Shown piece by piece: positions 60,151-64,000 of a stretch of DNA of 64,000 nt (the stretch's first letter is position 1; each line of letters opens with the position of its first letter). The notes under the pieces are model-generated. The model was given only the letters and a program-made list of their open reading frames with translations. It searched no databases and was not told the DNA's origin. This stretch comes from Stictocephala bisonia (taxonomy: Eukaryota > Arthropoda > Insecta > Hemiptera > Membracidae), in NCBI GenBank assembly GCA_035578905.1, contig JAQJVL010000004.1, positions 1,652,082 through 1,716,081 on the forward strand, read 5' to 3'. The position numbers and the translations under genes were made by a program.

Positions 60151-62221
60151 CACGAAGGTTGATGGGAGGATTATCACTCATACTCGTGTAAAAGGACGTA
60201 ACTGTTACGGTTAGTTCTTTTTTCAGAGGCTGTCATAGCACAGAGTGTTTTTATTTCTCTGTTTCTCTGTGGCTTTCATTTACCCAGAGGCATTGTCAGT
60301 TTTTTAACTTATTAGCTAAAAATAAAACTAGGATAAATAAGTGTAGGAAATTAGTCCACTAAACCCCCACTGCCGTTTCAAATGGTCGATTAGTTTCCAA
60401 CCAAATGCTACTTTTTGATGAATTAATTTCTAAATCATTCATGTGTAATTAGAAAATAACTACTACTCGAAACAGTCCTGAAGATTTACGGGGGCCTTTC
60501 TGAAGGTGTCTCTTGGCCCATTCCTCTCAGCGAGTTAGCCTAATTTATGTTCATAAATTCTGATGCCTTGGCTTTAGTTTAGGAGAAATCCTATAGTCCC
60601 GCAAGTATATTAAGCCTAACATTTGTTGACCATAAATTTTAGATGTCTATCATTCAGATTGGATATAAGAGAATAGAAGGCCGGCTTTTTATACTCGTCC
60701 TCCTGCCAAACCAATCCACCAACTGTACCAAAACAGCTGTAAGAATTGTCTCATTGGTCAATTATTTTCATCAATATACCTACAGTCACATTTCATTTGT
60801 TCGTCTTTTATCTTTTCGGCTATATAGAAGAAACCATTTAACATATTATAAGAGATCTAAAGAAAATAATATTTTTATTTAGAAATAGACAAATTTTCTT
60901 TAGAAATGTGTCGATACAATAGTACACATTAAATATAATATACTGCAACCTAACTTAACAAAACGTAACTAACTTATCCCAAGTTGTTTCCAACTAACCA
61001 AAAGACCCTTATTTTTTATTAATCATTTCTAAGTTACGTAAAAGTTATTACGGAGGTTAATTTTTTTTAAATTTGATATGGATATGAAATGTGATGCTTT
61101 GACGTAAATTTAAGCAAGAGAAGGAATTCTATATTTCAAAAGTGACATTAAAAAGTGAACTGCCGAAGGTAAAAAAGTAACATTTTAAAAGCGGATCTAA
61201 AACACGTAAAAATGATGTAATGGAAATGGATATTTTCAACTTACATCACAAATAAAAAATAACTAAACTTACATCTATTTAATTGAATAAAATACTTAGA
61301 ATGGGATAGTAATGGGCCAAACTGTTTCTGAATACGGAATGAAAACATTACCACGTTAATTTAATGTTTGTATAACCAGTAATAAATAATTGCTATGATA
61401 AACTAATTGTCAATGATACCTCTTCAAGCAAATGCCAGTCAATCCTATCCATTATAAAACTGTTGTGGTTGCTTTGTAATTGATTAAGTTCAGTTTTGAT
61501 CATTGTGTTTTGTCAGCGCATTGGCAGTAATGGGCCAAACAATAAATGTAGCAGTTTCGGATCACTTGTTACTTTTTTGTTCTTTAAGAATATTTTTAAA
61601 TTCTGAGCAAAAATCTTTAAGATTTTATAACGAAGCAGGTTTTCCAGCCAGGCTTACATGTGTGATGAGAAGGCTTAAACGTTACAAATATTTTATACTA
61701 TATATTATTTTATAGTGAATTAGTTTATAATTTATAAATGTTTTTAATGGAGTGAGTGAACCAATAATAACTAAAATAATTTATTTATTAGATGATTATA
61801 CTTAAATATACAAAATCTGCAAACGAAGCATTGAGGTGTAAGTCATGAATAGTTCAAAATATAGAAACAAGGGTAATTATATAGAACATGGGCAATGTCG
61901 ATTGTTTTTCTGAAAAACGTTTGCATTGTAGATAAATAACTTAGAAACAATAATATGATCGTTTTTCAGGATATAATCACAAAAATGTGGAAAAATTTAA
62001 AAATATTTTGTTTCCCTTAAATATAGCAGTGTGGGTATTCAAGTTGTGCGGAATTTTATCCTGATTACGAATATGGTCTTGCAATAAATTCTGCAAAATC
62101 ATAATATCCACATCATTATATTTACAAATTTGTATATTGATTTGGCCACATTCCGCTCGTGAATTGCCCTGCAGTGAAGTCGTACTTGTTGTAGTGATTA
62201 ACCAAGTTGATTTGATTTCAG
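60151..62221. other. Remaining intron sequence before exon D
   Basis: AT-rich. Short frames at 60643-60882 and 61503-61715 have no recognisable content. The end (about 62195-62221) gives a normal acceptor, TTGATTTGATTTCAG. Confidence 0.5.
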
Positions 62222-62329
62222 ATGACGCGGGAAGAGGCCATCGCCTTCTTACAGGACATCAAAATGAATCTGGACTACCTTCAGAGCCACTACGCTGATG
62301 ACCGCTTCCAGAGGCAGGAGTTAGCCCGG
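62222..62329 (+). CDS. Coding exon D of the unrecognised gene (36 codons)
   Basis: Starts after TTTGATTTCAG and ends GCCCGG at a donor-like GTATGA (62330); phase 0 at both ends. It encodes MTREEAIAFLQDIKMNLDYL followed by QSHYADDRFQRQELAR. The pattern of hydrophobic and charged residues suggests an amphipathic helix, possibly a coiled coil continuing from the end of exon C (AIEEFLQDGL). The next exon must lie beyond the window. The donor is weaker than the others. Function not recognised. Confidence 0.82.
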
Positions 62330-63056
62330 GTATGAAGTCTGTTTGTAAACTCTTAAACGTGCATTTTATATATAAGGATTTGGAGGGAGAGGATGATTTG
62401 ACGTAGGAAATTGCTGGGGGGGGGGGGGATTATTTTGTCTGTCACGAAAATGGAAGGTAGTACATGAAAAATGCTGAATATAACGGGCTGCGCAGTGCGT
62501 AATTCAACAGGAAAAAATTAAATTTATAATATTAAAAAAAGGTAAATCTAGGCCTAATGAAGATAAATTTCCACATGTTTATATATTATCCAGCAAAAAT
62601 TAAATCTTTACAAAATTCTAATTGAGAATTTGTTTTATTATGAACAATTCAGAATATATGATTAGCAAAAATACAAATAAAAGTAATTTGTTCTTAATTT
62701 TTTTCTGTTCGGCGTGTTTACCTCGAAACGACTATGATAAAATAAAACATGTAAAATTATAGGTTGTAAATATCATGTCAACTTAATCGCTATTCCAAAT
62801 ATATTTCTCTAGGTCGAACAGTTTTCTAAATATAAGTAAAAATCCAATAAAATGTAGGCTACTTGTTTGTCCCCCTCCCCCTCTTCCAAATACCATCTCC
62901 CAAGGGGTGAGGACGTTTGGTACGTTTACCCTCTAACGAGTCCAAATAAATTAATTAAGTCAAAATGTCTGGTTTCGATCATTCTCTCTAGAATCATTCA
63001 TTTATCATTCTTTCTTGAATCATTCATCTATATATTATATTTGGCTATGACCGGAC
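62330..63056. other. Non-coding, poly-G tract
   Basis: A G run of about 13 lies at 62407-62420. An 88-codon frame (62867-63133) is AT-rich noise. TCATTCATTTATCATTCTTT marks a short degenerate repeat near 63000. Confidence 0.5.
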
Positions 63057-64000
63057 TGATTATTAATAATAATAATAAATCTTTATTTCCCAAATTATAC
63101 AAAGTATTTACAAGTGAATTATGGAAATTGTAACACCGTGACCCTGTAGTGTGTGGCTATTTTACACAATTTGAAAATTATACAAAAAATACAGTTAAAA
63201 TGTCCGCCTTCATTCATCGACACTTGAGGCGGCTTCTGTGGCGTGTAAAACAAAACTACTAATTACATAGGCTACATATACTACAAGTAAATACATAGGC
63301 AATATACACAAGTGGTTATTTAGTTATAATAAGAATAAGCGTACAAAAAAACAATAATTATCCATTCTTGAGTTATTATGTAAAACAAAAAAATCAGTAC
63401 TTGGTAAATTAATCAACCAGTTTTTTAGTTTATTAGAAAATGAAGGCAAGGTTGTTTTATATAATGAGGAAGGAGATTAAAACATGTCGGGCCTAAGTAA
63501 AGCAATGTTTTAGCAAAAAATAATGTATTAATTCGTGGTCTGATAAAGTTATGATTACTAGAGGTTCTTGTATGGTAGAATAAATTATCTGTTCCCTGAT
63601 TGCCACTCCTTCTGTAAAATGCCCGAAGTCCCTTGAAAATAAAAAGATTTTTTACTGGTAAAATGTTTAATTGCTTCAATCGTTGTTCTGTATGATCCCT
63701 TTAATGTTTAAAACAAATGATACGCAAGAAATATTTTGAGTTACAATTAATTTGTTCAAAATATAGTCAAATGACTCACCCCAAAATTCAATCCCATGCT
63801 GTAGACACGAATTTATCAATAAAAATACAGTTGTTTAAAAAAGTCGTACGTCATAAAAGTTTCTTAAAAAATAAAAAGATCTTATCGACCCTCTTAAGTC
63901 AGCGTGCAGTACATTTATTTGGGCTTTCCAAGTAACCTTGCTATCAATGAGTACGCCTAAGTATTTAATTTCATCAACTTGTTCAATTGATTCACAATTG
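63057..64000 (-). pseudogene. LINE reverse-transcriptase relic, 3' half, runs off the window
   Basis: On the minus strand the window edge reads VDEIKYLGVLIDSKVTWK then LRGSIRSFYFLRNFYDVRL, a signature of the C-terminal side of LINE reverse transcriptases. After a stop and frameshift the frame continues (63679-63425) with LNILPVKNLFIFKGLRAF and LLYLGPTCFNLLP. The 3' UTR follows and ends at 63057-63082 in AATAAAGATTTATTATTATT, a TAA/ATT-repeat tail. Stops show it is inactive. Jockey/CR1/I-like; clade not resolved. Confidence 0.85.

Noticed and set aside
58868..60181. 437-codon minus-strand open frame
   Set aside because: Lies wholly on a 60-bp satellite with 20-residue periodicity; the opposite strand is open too. 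No start context, introns or domain.

Overview
The window looks like eukaryotic, probably arthropod (most likely insect), chromosomal DNA. It is AT-rich, its recognisable coding sequence sits in short exons with GT/AG splice sites, it carries short interstitial runs of the pentamer CCTAA/TTAGG, and it is crowded with decayed DNA transposons, non-LTR retrotransposon fragments and tandem repeats. The species cannot be fixed from sequence alone. I see no bacterial-type genes, operons, CRISPR arrays, rRNA genes or convincing tRNA genes. Nearly every long open frame is a by-product of a tandem repeat.

One plausible gene runs left to right through the right half. Four exons (28586-28697, 39901-40151, 55754-55879, 62222-62329) have good splice signals and join in a consistent frame (phases 1, 0, 0, with an open phase-0 end). 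They would encode about 199 residues of a protein I do not recognise, acidic in its middle part and probably helical at its right end. A 29-nt microexon candidate at 3652-3680 could be an upstream exon. The gene continues past the right edge, and its 5' end is uncertain.

Layout: 1-2440 is a 71-bp satellite with a nine-unit higher-order period. 3995-6030 is a 97-99-bp satellite. 6973-10027 is a 3-kb long-inverted-repeat transposon with nested insertions. 10530-11869 is a hAT-like element. 13381-14550 is a 73-bp array split by a LINE fragment. 14778-15177 and 17751-18134 are two copies of one MITE in opposite orientation, with a 37-38-bp array between them (16020-17093). 18790-20400 is a patch with more CpG, holding decayed coding sequence of unknown origin. 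21633-22622 and 26849-27460 are foldback MITEs. 23985-25720 holds two oppositely oriented minisatellites. 27934-28560 is a T tract and TTCCG/TTCCA satellite abutting the first exon. The intron 28698-39900 contains a minisatellite, a 1.45-kb degenerate repeat and a hAT relic with a nearly intact 8-bp target duplication. The last intron (55880-62221) holds an 88-bp array, a MITE and a 60-bp array. A LINE reverse-transcriptase relic lies on the minus strand at 63057-64000.

The most unusual feature is the 12.6-kb array at 40122-52711. Its 48-50-bp unit consists of the last ~26 coding bases of the 39901-40151 exon plus its 5' splice site and the first bases of the intron. About 250 near-copies of an exon end and splice donor therefore follow the authentic donor directly. 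A second theme is a dispersed family of arrays built on a GTACGTGTATGGGTGGG-like core at 18.2, 19.7, 24.0, 25.2, 55.4 and 58.9 kb, one copy of which lies inside a MITE-like element.
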